Shown piece after piece: positions 50,574 through 60,214 of a stretch of 64,000 bases of DNA (position 1 is its first letter; the number at the start of each line of letters is the position of its first letter). The notes beneath the pieces were generated by a model. The model ran no database searches. It was not told the origin of the DNA and saw only the letters and a program-made list of their open reading frames with translations. Source of the DNA: Mycolicibacterium monacense (GTDB taxonomy: Bacteria; Actinomycetota; Actinomycetes; Mycobacteriales; Mycobacteriaceae); the NCBI RefSeq assembly GCF_010731575.1, contig NZ_AP022617.1, positions 2,604,001 through 2,668,000 on the forward strand, written 5' to 3'. Both the position numbers and the translations under genes were made by a program.

Positions 50574-50768
50574 TCACCACTGGTCGCGCGGGACGTCGAA
50601 GTCGGCGCACAGCGCGCGCCACACGTCGCGTGGTTCGACGCCGTCCTCGATGGCCTGGGCCGCGGTGCGTCCGCCGAGCCCACTCAGGACATGGTCGACG
50701 AGCAGCGACCGGCCGCGCATCGAGCCGAACTGGCCATCGACGAGTTCGCGGAATTCCGTCAGTCGCAC
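50574..50768 (-). CDS. DUF3046 family protein
   Basis: A 64-residue protein of the DUF3046 family (Rv2738c equivalent), a small helical actinobacterial protein: MRLTEFRELVDGQFG, LVDHVLSGLGGRTAAQAIEDGVEPRDVWRALCADFDVPRDQW. In M. tuberculosis it is the immediate upstream neighbour of recA; here the hydrogenase locus separates them by about 14.5 kb. It starts nine bases after the glycosyltransferase stop, probably one transcript. Function unknown. Confidence 0.88.
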   Translation of the reverse strand: MRLTEFRELVDGQFGSMRGRSLLVDHVLSGLGGRTAAQAIEDGVEPRDVWRALCADFDVPRDQW

Positions 50769-50777
50769 GACACCAAA

Positions 50778-51941
50778 TTACGCGAGCGCCCGGTGGCACA
50801 CCTGTACCGGATCGGTGACCTGACCCGCGGTCGCCGCCGCCGACCGGGCCGCCGCCCGGTAACTCGGCGCCTCGAGGACCTCACGCACAGCCGTCGCCAG
50901 CGCCTCGGCGCTCAGCGGCCGCACCAGTTGCGCACTGCCTTGACGCACAACGCGATTGGCGATCTCCCACTGGTCTCCGCCACCGGGCACGACCACCATC
51001 GGCACCCCGGCCAGCAGCGTCTTGGCCACCATGCCGTGCCCGCCGCCGCAGATCACCACGTCGGCATGGCTGAGCAGTTCGTCCTGGCGGCCCAGCCCGA
51101 CGACCGCCCACGGTGGCACCAACCCGTCGGGACCCGACAATCGGGAGACCACGACCCGCGCACCTGCGGGTAGGACCTCACCCGGCGTCAGCGCCTCCAG
51201 CGCCACCTCGGCGACACCCCGCTCCCCTGTGCTCGCCGTCGACGGCGCTACCAGCACCACCGGCCCGTCGCCGGGCGGTATCGGCAGCACCTGCGCCGTC
51301 GGCTCGAAGTGCAGCGGACCCACCACGACCGCCTCGGCCGGCCAATCCGGACGCGGAACCTCCAGCGCGGGCAGCGTGGCGATCAGCCGCCGCAGGGGGC
51401 CGGGGTCCTCGGCGGGCAGGCCGATTCCCGCCCGCGCCTCGGCGCGCTGACGCAGCCCCTGCCGCCAGGACCGGGCCGTGAGCGCCCGCATCACCGCGTC
51501 CCGCGCTCGCCCGCGCACACCCCGACCGGGGGCGAGGCCGCTGCCGATCGGCGGCAGCCCTTTCGACGGCCGGTACAGCGGGTGCGGGTTGAGTTCGACC
51601 CAGGGCAGCCCGAGCAGTTCGGCGGCCAGGCCGCCGCAGGCGGTGATGACGTCGGAGACCACGAGGTCGGGGGCCAGCGCGTCGATCACCGGCGCGTTGA
51701 GCACCGCCATCCGTGCGGCCCGCCGGTGGATCTTGGCCCCGGCGTCGGTGTCGTCGTCCGCCTCGGTGGGGTCGAGGCCGAGCAGCTCCTCGGCGGGCAC
51801 CCCCGCCGTCCGCGCGGTGTCGAGCCATTCCACCCCGGTCAGCAGGGTCGGTTCGTCACCGGCGGCGGCGAACTTCTGGCACAGCGCGATCGCGGGGAAG
51901 GCGTGACCGGGGTCGGGACCGGCGACGACGGCGACACGCAC
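50778..51941 (-). CDS. Glycosyltransferase, GT-B/UGT-like (Rv2739c equivalent)
   Basis: A 387-residue GT-B fold enzyme like macrolide and rhamnosyl glycosyltransferases. The N-terminus is VAVVAGPDPGHAFPAIALCQKFAAAGDEPTLLTG; the nucleotide-sugar part includes VVLVAPSTAST, HADVVICGGGHGMVAKTLLAGVPMVVVPGGGDQWEIANRVVRQGSAQLV, the typical C-terminal donor-binding motif. Acceptor and donor cannot be read from sequence. It precedes DUF3046 on the same strand as in other mycobacteria and is divergent from ephG. Confidence 0.85.
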   Translation of the reverse strand: MRVAVVAGPDPGHAFPAIALCQKFAAAGDEPTLLTGVEWLDTARTAGVPAEELLGLDPTEADDDTDAGAKIHRRAARMAVLNAPVIDALAPDLVVSDVITACGGLAAELLGLPWVELNPHPLYRPSKGLPPIGSGLAPGRGVRGRARDAVMRALTARSWRQGLRQRAEARAGIGLPAEDPGPLRRLIATLPALEVPRPDWPAEAVVVGPLHFEPTAQVLPIPPGDGPVVLVAPSTASTGERGVAEVALEALTPGEVLPAGARVVVSRLSGPDGLVPPWAVVGLGRQDELLSHADVVICGGGHGMVAKTLLAGVPMVVVPGGGDQWEIANRVVRQGSAQLVRPLSAEALATAVREVLEAPSYRAAARSAAATAGQVTDPVQVCHRALA

Positions 51942-52004
51942 CCGCCCACCCTGCCACAGCTGTTCCCCCGACGGCGCCCGGGTGAGGGACTACCCTTGGC
52001 CAGC

Positions 52005-52454
52005 ATGACCGAATCGAGCAACGGGTCCACCTCGGCCCTGCAGAGCACCACCAACGCGCGCACGGTCGAGACGTTCCTTTTCGCTCTTCAGGACGAGGAT
52101 TTCGACGCCGCGGATTCGCTGATGGCCGACCACATCGCCTGGCAGAACGTGGGGTTCCCGACGATCCGCGGTCGTGAACGCATCACCAAGCTGTTCCGGC
52201 GCGGTCAGGGCAAGCTCGGGTTCGAGGTGAAGATCCACCGCATCGCCGCCGAGGGCGACGCGGTGCTGACCGAACGCACCGACGTCCTGGTCCTCGGCCC
52301 GGTGCGGTTGCAGTTCTGGGTCTGCGGGGTCTTCGAGGTGCACGCCGGCCGGATCACGCTGTGGCGGGACTACTTCGACACGGTCGACTTCCTCAAGGCG
52401 ACGGTGCGCGGGCTGCTGGCCGTGCCGTTCCCGGCGCTTCGGCCCACGCTCTAG
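52005..52454 (+). CDS. ephG: Limonene-1,2-epoxide hydrolase-type epoxide hydrolase EphG
   Basis: A 149-residue protein, the exact length of M. tuberculosis EphG (Rv2740). Characteristic are NARTVETFLFALQDEDFDAADSLMADHIAWQNVGFPTIRGRERI, RIAAEGDAVLTERTDVLVLGPVRLQFWVCGVFEV and RITLWRDYFDTVDF; the Asp-Arg-Asp catalytic set of the family is expected in TERTD and WRDYFD. It hydrates epoxides of lipophilic substrates, possibly sterol-like. The frame is open far upstream, but ATG 52005 fits the family. It converges on pspM. Confidence 0.92.
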   Translation: MTESSNGSTSALQSTTNARTVETFLFALQDEDFDAADSLMADHIAWQNVGFPTIRGRERITKLFRRGQGKLGFEVKIHRIAAEGDAVLTERTDVLVLGPVRLQFWVCGVFEVHAGRITLWRDYFDTVDFLKATVRGLLAVPFPALRPTL

Positions 52455-52473
52455 GGTCGACGCCGGTAGCCGG

Positions 52474-53325
52474 TCAGGCTGACCTGTATTGATGCGGCGT
52501 GGCCGCTCCCAGTTCGTCGAATGCCTGCGCCCAGCCCTGCAGCCGGTCGGTGGCGTTGACCAGTTCGTCGCGGTAGCGCCGTCCGTACATCGTGTTGTTG
52601 GACAGCGGCGAACTCGACATCGTGCCGGTGTTGGCCGCCGACACGAGTTGCGCTGCCGCGTCGACCATTTCGTGGTACTGGCGCACACCCTGATCCATCT
52701 GCGCGGTGAACGCGCGGACCGTCGGCATCAGGTGCCCACGCGACATCGGCGTCGAGGCCATCGCGCGCTCCATCGACACCACCTCGGCCGCGGTGGCGGC
52801 CATGGTCGCCGCGCTCTGCTGGGCGGCCATCGTCAGCTCCCGCAGTTCCTCGGCAGGCAGCATCCGGCCCCGCTCCATCACCCCGAGCAGGGAGAACAAC
52901 CCGCGTTCGGCGGAGGCCAGGGCCGCCATCGGAGCGCGGGCGGCGGAGTGAAACGGTGGCAGCCGGCGCGACGCCCTGCTGCGGGCGGGCGGCAGCGGTT
53001 CGGCGCGCAGCCACCGGTAGCGAAGCAGCAGCAGGGTGGCCGGGAACATCGCTCCCGCGGCGATCGCCCCGGTGATGATGAACACCCAGAACGGGGTGCT
53101 CCAGGCGGCCAGCACGGCGGTGACCAGGATCCAGAACACGCTGGTGACCGTGAAGAACAACCCGAGCCGCAACGCCCAGCGCCGCTTGCGCAGCAGCTTG
53201 GCGCGCGGATCGGCGGCGGCGTGCAGTCTGTCGGCCACCACGTCGGACAGTTCGGCAGCGGTGTCCACCCCGCGTTGCAGCATCGAGCGCCACGCCGTGG
53301 GGGCCTGCCTGGTCTGCGTCTTCAC
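52474..53325 (-). CDS. pspM: Envelope-stress membrane protein PspM (Rv2743c equivalent)
   Basis: A 283-residue protein with two adjacent transmembrane helices (WALRLGLFFTVTSVFWILVTAVLAAW and FWVFIITGAIAAGAMFPATLLLLRY, about 50-100) and a long helical cytosolic part (ERGLFSLLGVMERGRMLPAEELRELTMAAQQSAATMAATAAEVVSMERAMA). In M. tuberculosis this protein, PspM, holds PspA at the membrane in the clgR-pspA-pspM-pspN system. Here no pspN follows: the gene converges directly on ephG with 19 bases between. 18 bases separate it from pspA. Confidence 0.88.
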   Translation of the reverse strand: MKTQTRQAPTAWRSMLQRGVDTAAELSDVVADRLHAAADPRAKLLRKRRWALRLGLFFTVTSVFWILVTAVLAAWSTPFWVFIITGAIAAGAMFPATLLLLRYRWLRAEPLPPARSRASRRLPPFHSAARAPMAALASAERGLFSLLGVMERGRMLPAEELRELTMAAQQSAATMAATAAEVVSMERAMASTPMSRGHLMPTVRAFTAQMDQGVRQYHEMVDAAAQLVSAANTGTMSSSPLSNNTMYGRRYRDELVNATDRLQGWAQAFDELGAATPHQYRSA

Positions 53326-53343
53326 TGCCTCACCTCACGAGAA

Positions 53344-54162
53344 CTACTGTGACAACGGGTTTTCCGGCGCCTGCTGAGCCGGATTTGCGGCCGGGGTGGC
53401 GGGGCTGGCCGCCGGGGTGGCGCCACCGGACGGCAGTGCCTCACCCCGCATCGACGCGCGGATCTGCTCCAGCCGCGAATGGCCGGCCATCTGCACGCTG
53501 GCCTGCTGGACCTCGAGCATGCGGCCCTGCACGGAGTTCTGCGCGAGCTCGGCCTCACCCATCGCGTTGGCGTAACGCCGCTCGATCTTCTGGCGCACCT
53601 CGTCGAGGCTGGGTGTGGTTCCCGGCGCCGCCAGTTCGCTCATCGACCGCAGCGAGGAGCTGACCTGCTCCTGCATCTTGGCCTGCTCGAGCTGGCTGAG
53701 CAGCTTGGTGCGCTCGGCGATCTTCTGCTGCAGCATCATCGCGTTCTGCTCAACGGCCTTCTTGGCCTGGCCGGCGGCCTGCAGCGCCTGATCGTGCAGC
53801 GCCTTGAGGTCCTCGACGCTCTGTTCGGCCGTCACCAGCTGGGCGGCGAACGCCTCGGCGGCGTTGTTGTACTCGGTGGCCTTGGCGGCGTCACCGTTCG
53901 CCACGGCCTGATCGGCCAGCGTCAGCGCCTGGCGGACGTTGACCTGCAGCTTCTCGATGTCGGCGAGCTGGCGGTTCAGCCTCATCTCCAGCTGGCGCTG
54001 GTTGCCGATGACCTGGGCGGCCTGCTGGGTCAGCGCCTGGTGCTGGCGCTGCGCCTCTTCGATCGCCTGCTGGATCTGCACCTTCGGGTCGGCGTACTCG
54101 TCGACCTTCGAGCTGAACAGCGCCATCAGGTACTTCCACGCCTTGACGAACGGGTTGGCCAT
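53344..54162 (-). CDS. pspA: Phage-shock protein A homologue PspA (35-kDa antigen)
   Basis: A 272-residue PspA/IM30 protein, almost all helical: [65 protein letters not shown], then long coiled coil to about residue 225, and a disordered Pro/Ala tail unusual for enterobacterial PspA. It oligomerises on damaged membranes and, in mycobacteria, binds ClgR and PspM. The ATG at 54162 (MANPFVKAW) is the family start, although the frame is open to 54234. Middle gene of the clgR-pspA-pspM operon. Confidence 0.95.
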   Translation of the reverse strand: MANPFVKAWKYLMALFSSKVDEYADPKVQIQQAIEEAQRQHQALTQQAAQVIGNQRQLEMRLNRQLADIEKLQVNVRQALTLADQAVANGDAAKATEYNNAAEAFAAQLVTAEQSVEDLKALHDQALQAAGQAKKAVEQNAMMLQQKIAERTKLLSQLEQAKMQEQVSSSLRSMSELAAPGTTPSLDEVRQKIERRYANAMGEAELAQNSVQGRMLEVQQASVQMAGHSRLEQIRASMRGEALPSGGATPAASPATPAANPAQQAPENPLSQ

Positions 54163-54284
54163 CGCTTCACTCCGCCTTCGGGTCTTGTCGACTGGGTCCT
54201 GCTGCCAACTTATCGGTTCTGCGCACGTCCCCACACCCCGTCGAGAGATGAGGGGACGGTTTCAGGCCGGGTTCGGGCCCGGGT

Positions 54285-54599
54285 TCACGCCACCGCCATC
54301 GAGACGGCCTGCGGAATCACGACCTTCGTCGTCACGTCGATGTTCGGGACGCCTGCGGCGTGTTCGAGATGAGCCAGTTCCTCGCCCGCATCGGAGAGCA
54401 CCTGCGACAGGGGGACGTCGAGCGCCCCGCAGATCGCACTGAGCAGTTCGCTGGACGCTTCCTTGCGGCCGCGTTCGACCTCGGAGAGATACCCCAGGCT
54501 GACCCGGGCGGTGTCGGAGACTTCCCGCAGGGTCCGGCCCTGCGAGGTGCGGGCACGGCGCAGCACGTCGCCGATCACCTCGCGCAGCAATGCCGCCAT
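54285..54599 (-). CDS. clgR: Transcriptional regulator ClgR
   Basis: A 104-residue regulator with an XRE-type helix-turn-helix ([61 protein letters not shown]). ClgR activates clp protease and psp genes after envelope stress, and its hydrophobic C-terminus (here QAVSMAVA) is a degradation signal for Clp in related species. ATG 54599 with AAGGAGG seven bases upstream is chosen. A SigE-type promoter lies just upstream. Confidence 0.93.
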   Translation of the reverse strand: MAALLREVIGDVLRRARTSQGRTLREVSDTARVSLGYLSEVERGRKEASSELLSAICGALDVPLSQVLSDAGEELAHLEHAAGVPNIDVTTKVVIPQAVSMAVA

Positions 54600-54635
54600 C
54601 GTGCCCTCCTTCGTTGGCTGGGTTGCTAACTGCAC

Positions 54636-54662
54636 AACGCCGGAGGCGCCGACCCGGTTCCC
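54636..54662 (-). promoter_or_regulatory. SigE-type promoter of clgR-pspA-pspM
   Basis: On the minus strand GGGAAC (54662-54657), 17 bases, CGTT (54639-54636), 36 bases before the clgR start. It is identical in both hexamers and spacing to the sigB site at 4234. In M. tuberculosis SigE controls clgR and pspA. Confidence 0.8.
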
Positions 54663-54682
54663 GGCCCCGGAAGAGTTTCAGA

Positions 54683-55171
54683 TCACTGCGCTTCGACCAG
54701 TGCCCGCAGGTGGGCGATCGCCTCGTCGACCGCCGCCTTGCGGATGTCCCAGCGCGTACCGCTCAGGTGCAGTTCCACCACCTTGGTGTCGACCGGCCCG
54801 GCCAGGCCGAGGAATACGGTGCCCACCGGGTGCCCGCCGTGCGGTTCCGGTCCGGCCACACCGGTCAGCCCCACGCCCCAGGTGGCCCCGCAGCGCTGGC
54901 GTGTGCCGACCGCGAGCGCCCGCGCGGTGGGGGCGGCGACCGGTCCGACGGCGTCGAGCACCTGTGGGGCCACCCCGGCGAGCGCGATCTTGGTGTCCTC
55001 GACGTAGGTCACCAGACCGCCGCGCAGTACCGCACTCGAGCCGGGGACACCGGCCAGCGTCGCACTCAACAGCCCGGCGGTCAGCGATTCGGCGGTCGCC
55101 ACGCTCTGATGCCGCACGGTCAGATCGGCGACCAGTGCGCGGGCGTCGTCAGTGACCAGCGGGTCGTTCAC
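54683..55171 (-). CDS. CinA C-terminal-type nicotinamide-nucleotide amidase
   Basis: A 162-residue stand-alone CinA C-terminal (PncC-like) domain, which deamidates NMN to NaMN in NAD recycling. Family marks are VATAESLTAGLLSATLAGVPGSSAVLRGGLVTYVEDTKIALAGV, with the nucleophile Ser in AESLT, and GVGLTGVAGPEPHGGHPVGTVFLGLA. Its start overlaps the 3' end of pgsA by 23 bases, so the two are coupled, a frequent pgsA-cinA arrangement in bacteria that often precedes recA; here the genes lead into clgR. Confidence 0.9.
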   Translation of the reverse strand: MNDPLVTDDARALVADLTVRHQSVATAESLTAGLLSATLAGVPGSSAVLRGGLVTYVEDTKIALAGVAPQVLDAVGPVAAPTARALAVGTRQRCGATWGVGLTGVAGPEPHGGHPVGTVFLGLAGPVDTKVVELHLSGTRWDIRKAAVDEAIAHLRALVEAQ

Positions 55172-55754
55172 GGGAGTCCCGAATCGCCGACAGCACGTAG
55201 TCCAGCCCGGTCAGGACGGTCAGCACGACGGCGGCCACCATGATCACCCACGCCACCGCGAGCCACGGTCCGGGCCAGGCCGCCAGGGGCAGCACGAACA
55301 GCCCGATGGCCACCGCCTGCACGAGCGTCTTGACCTTGCCGCCGCGGCTGGCCGGGATCACCCCGTGGCGCAGCACCGCGAAGCGCAGCACGGTCACACC
55401 GAGTTCGCGGGCGAGGATGACCCCGGTCACCCACCACGGCAGATCCCCCAGCATCGACAGGCCGATCAGCGCGGCGCCGATGAGCGCCTTGTCGGCGATC
55501 GGGTCCGCGAGCGTGCCGAATTCGGTGACCATGCCATAGCTGCGCGCCAGTGCACCGTCGAACCGGTCGGTGATCACCGCCACCGCGAACACCACGAAAG
55601 CCACGACGCGCCAATACGTTTCATGCCCGTCGCCGACGAAGAGCGCGGCGAGGAACACCGGTACCAGAAGGAAGCGCACACCGGTCAGCACATTGGCGAT
55701 ATTGGCCACTCGGGCGCGCGGCACCACCGGATCAGTAGGAGACGGGCCCGACAC
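55149..55754 (-). CDS. pgsA: CDP-alcohol phosphatidyltransferase, PgsA type
   Basis: A 201-residue membrane enzyme with the CDP-alcohol motif D-G-x2-A-R-x8-G-x3-D-x3-D in DRFDGALARSYGMVTEFGTLADPIADKALIG. About five helices (ANVLTGVRFLLVPVFLAALFVG, VVAFVVFAVAVI, LIGLSMLGDLPWWVTGVILA, VQAVAIGLFVLPLAAWP, WVIMVAAVVLTVLTGLDYVLS). It makes phosphatidylglycerol phosphate or a related CDP-DAG-derived lipid; M. tuberculosis has several paralogues, this one in the pgsA3 place. The ATG at 55754 is divergent from argA with 41 bases between. Confidence 0.9.
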   Translation of the reverse strand: MSGPSPTDPVVPRARVANIANVLTGVRFLLVPVFLAALFVGDGHETYWRVVAFVVFAVAVITDRFDGALARSYGMVTEFGTLADPIADKALIGAALIGLSMLGDLPWWVTGVILARELGVTVLRFAVLRHGVIPASRGGKVKTLVQAVAIGLFVLPLAAWPGPWLAVAWVIMVAAVVLTVLTGLDYVLSAIRDSRERPAGH

Positions 55755-55795
55755 CGCAACAGAATATCGGTTGGCTCTGCCGATATTCTCGCAGC

Positions 55796-56329
55796 GTGAG
55801 TGCAGCGGATCAGAAACCGGCCGACGAGGTCGCCGGGGAAGTCACTGTGCGCCGGGCGCGCACCTCCGACGTCCCGGCGATCAAGGGACTCGTCGACATC
55901 TACGCCGGCAAGATCCTGCTCGAGAAGAACCTCGTCAACATCTACGAGGCGGTGCAGGAGTTCTGGGTCGCCGAACTCGACGACGAGCTGATCGGTTGCG
56001 GCGCCCTGCACGTGCTGTGGGCCGACCTCGGCGAAGTTCGCACGGTGGCGGTGCACCCCAAGGTCCGGGGCCGCGGGGTCGGGCATCTGATCGTCGAGCG
56101 GTTGCTGGACGTGGCGCGCGAACTGCGTCTGCAGCGGATCTTCGTGCTGACCTTCGAGGTGGAGTTCTTCGCCCGCCACGGCTTCGCCGAGATCGACGGC
56201 ACCCCGGTCACCGCGGAGGTCTACGAGGAGATGTGCCGGTCGTACGACACCGGCGTCGCGGAGTTCCTCGACCTGTCCTACGTCAAACCCAACATTTTGG
56301 GCAACACCCGAATGCTGCTCACCCTCTAG
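55796..56329 (+). CDS. argA: Amino-acid N-acetyltransferase (ArgA, GNAT)
   Basis: A 177-residue GNAT acetyltransferase of the short mycobacterial NAGS type (Rv2747), first step of arginine synthesis from glutamate or glutamine. Motifs are VRRARTSDVPAIKGLVDIYAGKILLEKNLVNIYEAVQEFWVAEL, the acetyl-CoA loop VHPKVRGRGVGHLIVERLLDVAREL, and FFARHGFAEIDGTPVTAEVYEEMCRSYDTGVAEFLDLSYVKPNILGNTRM. The GTG at 55796 is used. It converges on ftsK with a 3-base gap. Confidence 0.93.
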   Translation: MSAADQKPADEVAGEVTVRRARTSDVPAIKGLVDIYAGKILLEKNLVNIYEAVQEFWVAELDDELIGCGALHVLWADLGEVRTVAVHPKVRGRGVGHLIVERLLDVARELRLQRIFVLTFEVEFFARHGFAEIDGTPVTAEVYEEMCRSYDTGVAEFLDLSYVKPNILGNTRMLLTL

Positions 56330-56332
56330 ACG

Positions 56333-58891
56333 TCAGAACTCCTCGTCGGCGTCCGCGCCGTTCGCATCGCTGCCGCCCCGGATCAACGCCAGCGTGCCCG
56401 CCAGCTCGTCGGGTTTGACCAGCACCTCGCGCGCCTTCGAGCCCTCCGAGGGTCCCACGATCCCGCGGGTCTCCATCAGATCCATCAACCGGCCGGCCTT
56501 GGCGAACCCGACCCGCAGCTTGCGCTGCAGCATCGACGTCGAGCCGAACTGCGACGACACCACCAGCTCGACGGCCTGCAGGAAGACGTCCATATCGTCG
56601 CCGATGTCGGGGTCGACGTCCTTGCGCTCACCGGCCTTGGCGGCGGTGACGCCCTCGATGAACTCCGGCTCGGCCTGATCCTTGGTCGCCGAGACGACGG
56701 CCTGGATCTCCTCGTCGGTGATGAACGCACCCTGCAGGCGGATCGGCTTACCGGCGCCCATCGGCAGGAACAGGCCGTCGCCCATACCGATCAGCTTCTC
56801 CGCGCCGGGCTGGTCGAGGATGACGCGGCTGTCGGTCAGCGAGGAGGTGGCGAACGCCAGCCGGGACGGCACGTTGGTCTTGATCAGACCGGTGACGACG
56901 TCGACCGACGGTCGCTGCGTGGCGAGCACCAGGTGGATACCGGCGGCGCGGGCCTTCTGGGTGATCCGCACGATCGCGTCCTCCACGTCGCGCGGAGCGG
57001 TCATCATCAGGTCGGCGAGTTCGTCGACGATCGCGAGGATGTAGGGGTACGGCTTGTAGACGCGCTCGCTGCCCAGCGGCGTGGAGATTTCACCGGATCG
57101 CACCTTCTCGTTGAACACGTCGATGTGGCGCACCCGCGAGGCCTGCATGTCCTGGTAGCGCTGCTCCATCTCCTCGACGAGCCATGCCAGCGCTGCGGCG
57201 GCCTTCTTCGGTTCGGTGATGATCGGCGTGATCAGGTGCGGGATGCCCTCGTACGGGGTCAGCTCGACCATCTTCGGGTCGATCAGGATCATCCTGACCT
57301 CGTCCGGGGTGGCCCGCGCCAGCAGCGAGACCAGCATCGAGTTGACGAAGCTCGACTTACCCGAGCCGGTCGAGCCGGCGACCAGCAGGTGGGGCATCTT
57401 GGCCAGGTTGGCCGAGATGAAGTCGCCCTCGATGTCCTTGCCCAACCCGATCACGAGTGGGTGGTGGTCGCGGCGGGTCGACGGTGCGGTGAGCACATCG
57501 GCCAGCCGCACCATCTCGCGGTCGGTGTTGGGCACCTCGATGCCGACGGCCGACTTGCCCGGGATCGGGGCGAGCATGCGGACACTCTCGGTGGCCACCG
57601 CATAGGCGATGTTGCGCTGCAGCGCCGTGATCTTCTCGACCTTCACACCGGGTCCGAGTTCGACCTCGTAGCGGGTGACGGTCGGCCCGCGGGTGCAGCC
57701 GGTGACCGCGGCGTCGACCTTGAACTGCTGCAGCACCGAGTTGATCGAATCGATCATGCGGTCGTTGGCCGTGCTGCGCAGCTTCGGCGGGTCACCGGCG
57801 ATCAGCAGGTCCAGCGACGGCAGCGTGTAGGGCCCTTCGACGACGCGGTCGAGCGACAGCGTGTCCTGATCCTCGACCGGCTTCTTCTCCTGGGCTGCCT
57901 TCTTGCGCTTGGGCTTGACCTCGGCCGCAGGCGCGGCGGGCAGGGCGGGCACCTCGGGCAACGTGGGTGCGTCGGCGTCCTGCGGGTCGAGCGGATAGTT
58001 GTCCATCGGCGAACCCGACGGCCAGAGCTGCTCGTCGCGCGACGTCGCCGGGTCGTCGTAGTAGCCGTCCGAGAAGTCCTCGGGCGCAGCGGAATCCGGG
58101 TCGTCAGCGTCGTATTCGTCGTCGTAATCGTCGTATTCGTCGTAGTCCTCGTCGCGGTATCCGCGGGTGGAGAACATCGCGCGCACGGTCTCCGGCACTT
58201 CCCGGATCGTCGTCCCGGTGACCAGAAGCAGACCGAACAGCACCCCGATGAACAACAGGGGTGCGGCGATCCAGGCGGTGAGGCCGTCGGCGAGTGGGCC
58301 CCCGATGGCGAAGCCGGTGAATCCGGCCGCCTGCTGCCGCTCCCCCGGCGCCTGCGGGGACCCCGACCACAGGTGCCACAGTCCCAGCGCGGGCAGGGTG
58401 ATCATCGCCGCGCCGAGGATCAGACGGGGACGGGCCTCCGGATCGGGTTCGCTGCGCATGAGCACGACGGCGATGGCCGCGAGTACCACGGGCACCAGGA
58501 CCACGGCGTCACCGACCAGTGTGCGCAGCACCGTGTCGATCCACTGCCCGACGGGACGGGCGGCGTCGAACCACGAACCGGCGGCCACCACGACCGCGAT
58601 GCCCAGCAACGCGAGGGCGATTCCGTCCCGGCGGTGCCCGGGTTCGATCTCGCGGGCGCGGCCGACCGAGCGCGCCGTGCTGCCCGCTCCGCGCGCCAAC
58701 ATCAGCCACCCGGCCCGGGCTCCGCGCCCGACCGCGGCGCCGGCGGCGCCGACGGGGGACGGCCCGCGCCGCGACGCGGGTTTGCGCCGGGGTGCGGCCT
58801 TCGCGGGCCGACCGGGCCGGGCACCACTCCGCGCTCCGGCCTTTGACCTGCTCGTACGGGCGCCAGAGCGGGCGACGGTCTTACCAGCCAT
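56333..58891 (-). CDS. ftsK: DNA translocase FtsK
   Basis: An 852-residue FtsK/SpoIIIE translocase. N-terminal Arg/Ala-rich stretch, four membrane helices (about 95-265: [75 protein letters not shown]), an acidic linker with [15 protein letters not shown], the alpha domain, the RecA-like motor with Walker [15 protein letters not shown] and LIDPKMVEL, and the gamma DNA-recognition domain ([39 protein letters not shown]). It segregates chromosome dimers at division. [10 protein letters not shown] at 58891 is the likely start. Confidence 0.95.
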   Translation of the reverse strand: MAGKTVARSGARTSRSKAGARSGARPGRPAKAAPRRKPASRRGPSPVGAAGAAVGRGARAGWLMLARGAGSTARSVGRAREIEPGHRRDGIALALLGIAVVVAAGSWFDAARPVGQWIDTVLRTLVGDAVVLVPVVLAAIAVVLMRSEPDPEARPRLILGAAMITLPALGLWHLWSGSPQAPGERQQAAGFTGFAIGGPLADGLTAWIAAPLLFIGVLFGLLLVTGTTIREVPETVRAMFSTRGYRDEDYDEYDDYDDEYDADDPDSAAPEDFSDGYYDDPATSRDEQLWPSGSPMDNYPLDPQDADAPTLPEVPALPAAPAAEVKPKRKKAAQEKKPVEDQDTLSLDRVVEGPYTLPSLDLLIAGDPPKLRSTANDRMIDSINSVLQQFKVDAAVTGCTRGPTVTRYEVELGPGVKVEKITALQRNIAYAVATESVRMLAPIPGKSAVGIEVPNTDREMVRLADVLTAPSTRRDHHPLVIGLGKDIEGDFISANLAKMPHLLVAGSTGSGKSSFVNSMLVSLLARATPDEVRMILIDPKMVELTPYEGIPHLITPIITEPKKAAAALAWLVEEMEQRYQDMQASRVRHIDVFNEKVRSGEISTPLGSERVYKPYPYILAIVDELADLMMTAPRDVEDAIVRITQKARAAGIHLVLATQRPSVDVVTGLIKTNVPSRLAFATSSLTDSRVILDQPGAEKLIGMGDGLFLPMGAGKPIRLQGAFITDEEIQAVVSATKDQAEPEFIEGVTAAKAGERKDVDPDIGDDMDVFLQAVELVVSSQFGSTSMLQRKLRVGFAKAGRLMDLMETRGIVGPSEGSKAREVLVKPDELAGTLALIRGGSDANGADADEEF

Positions 58892-59037
58892 GGGTGCCAG
58901 CCTAGTCGCATTGGCCCCACAATCACCATCAGCCACACGGGTCACAGAATGGTTTCACCTGCATCTCGGCCGCGTAGCCGTGAGTAGGGTGGACACCTGT
59001 CCGGTCCGGCCGCCACTCATCGAGGAGTTCACCGCGC

Positions 59038-59352
59038 ATGCCCGTAGTCGTCGTCGCCACCATGACCGCCAAGCCCGAATCGGTCGACACCGTGCGGGAG
59101 GCCTGCAAGAAGGCCATCGAGAGCGTCCACTCCGAGCCGGGTTGCGACCTCTACTCGCTGCACGAGGCCAACGGCACGTTCGTGTTCGTCGAACAGTGGG
59201 CCGACGCGGATGCGCTCAAGACCCACAGCACCGCGCCGGGCGTCACGACGCTGTTCGCCGAGGTCGGTGAGCACCTCGACGGCGCCCCCGACATCAAGAT
59301 GCTGGAACCGGTCCCGGCCGGCGACCCGGCCAAGGGCCGGCTGCGGCCCTGA
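59038..59352 (+). CDS. Antibiotic biosynthesis monooxygenase-like protein (Rv2749)
   Basis: A 104-residue ABM-fold protein: [80 protein letters not shown]. These ferredoxin-like dimers include quinol monooxygenases and heme-degrading enzymes; which applies is unknown. It starts with ATG 59038 and is followed after two bases by the SDR gene, so the pair is likely one transcript and perhaps one pathway. Confidence 0.85.
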   Translation: MPVVVVATMTAKPESVDTVREACKKAIESVHSEPGCDLYSLHEANGTFVFVEQWADADALKTHSTAPGVTTLFAEVGEHLDGAPDIKMLEPVPAGDPAKGRLRP

Positions 59353-59354
59353 CG

Positions 59355-60197
59355 GTGACGACACCGGTGCGCCCCCTGGAGGGCAAGGTCGCCTTCATCA
59401 CCGGCGCGGCCCGCGGCCAGGGCCGAGCCCATGCCGTGCGGTTGGCGTCCGACGGCGCCGACATCATCGCGGTGGACCTGTGCGATCAGATCGCCTCGGT
59501 GCCGTATCCGCTGGCGACTCCGGACGACCTGGCGGCCACGGTCAAGCTCGTCGAGGAGACCGGGGGGCGGATCGTCGCCTCGCAGGCCGACGTTCGGGAC
59601 CGTGCCGCGCTCAAGACCGCACTGATGGACGGGGTGGAACGGCTCGGCGGGCGGCTCGACGTCGTCGTCGCCAACGCCGGGATCGCGCCGATGGCCGGCG
59701 AGGACGCCTGGCAGGACGTCATCGACGTCAACCTCACCGGGGTCTTCCACACGGTCGACGTCGCGATGCGGCCGATGATCAAGGCGGGCAACGGCGGATC
59801 GATCGTGTTGACCAGTTCGGTCGCCGGCCTCGTCGGCCTCGCGTCGCCGATGGCCGGGTCGATCGGCTACGCCGCCGCCAAACACGGCATCGTCGGGATC
59901 ATGCGCGTGTACGCGAACATCCTTGCCACCCACAGCATCCGGGTGAACTCGGTGCACCCCGCGGGGGTCAACACCCCGATGATCGACAACGAGTTCACCC
60001 GCAGCTGGCTCGAGGGGCTCGCGCAGGAGACCCGGGGCAGGGGCGAGATGGCGCCGAACATGACGAACGCCCTGCCGGTGCAGGCCCTCGAGGTCGAGGA
60101 CATCGCCGCCGCCGTCGCCTTCCTGGCGTCCGACGAGGCGCGCTACATCACCGGCGTCACGCTGCCGGTGGACGCGGGCTTCGTCAACAAGCGCTGA
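59355..60197 (+). CDS. Mycofactocin-coupled-type SDR oxidoreductase (Rv2750)
   Basis: A 280-residue short-chain dehydrogenase. The NAD site is [31 protein letters not shown], followed by the inserted stretch [31 protein letters not shown] typical of SDRs that hold a non-exchangeable NAD and depend on mycofactocin for reoxidation. Catalytic residues are Ser in VLTSSVAG and Tyr/Lys in GYAAAKHG. The C-terminus [15 protein letters not shown] is characteristic. GTG 59355 is used. Substrate, probably an alcohol, is unknown. Confidence 0.88.
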   Translation: MTTPVRPLEGKVAFITGAARGQGRAHAVRLASDGADIIAVDLCDQIASVPYPLATPDDLAATVKLVEETGGRIVASQADVRDRAALKTALMDGVERLGGRLDVVVANAGIAPMAGEDAWQDVIDVNLTGVFHTVDVAMRPMIKAGNGGSIVLTSSVAGLVGLASPMAGSIGYAAAKHGIVGIMRVYANILATHSIRVNSVHPAGVNTPMIDNEFTRSWLEGLAQETRGRGEMAPNMTNALPVQALEVEDIAAAVAFLASDEARYITGVTLPVDAGFVNKR

Positions 60198-60214
60198 TCA
60201 GTCCGGTCACCTCG

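Noticed and set aside
58081..58150. Simple-sequence GTCGTATTC-like repeats as a regulatory repeat
   Set aside because: They lie inside ftsK and encode the acidic [11 protein letters not shown] linker.
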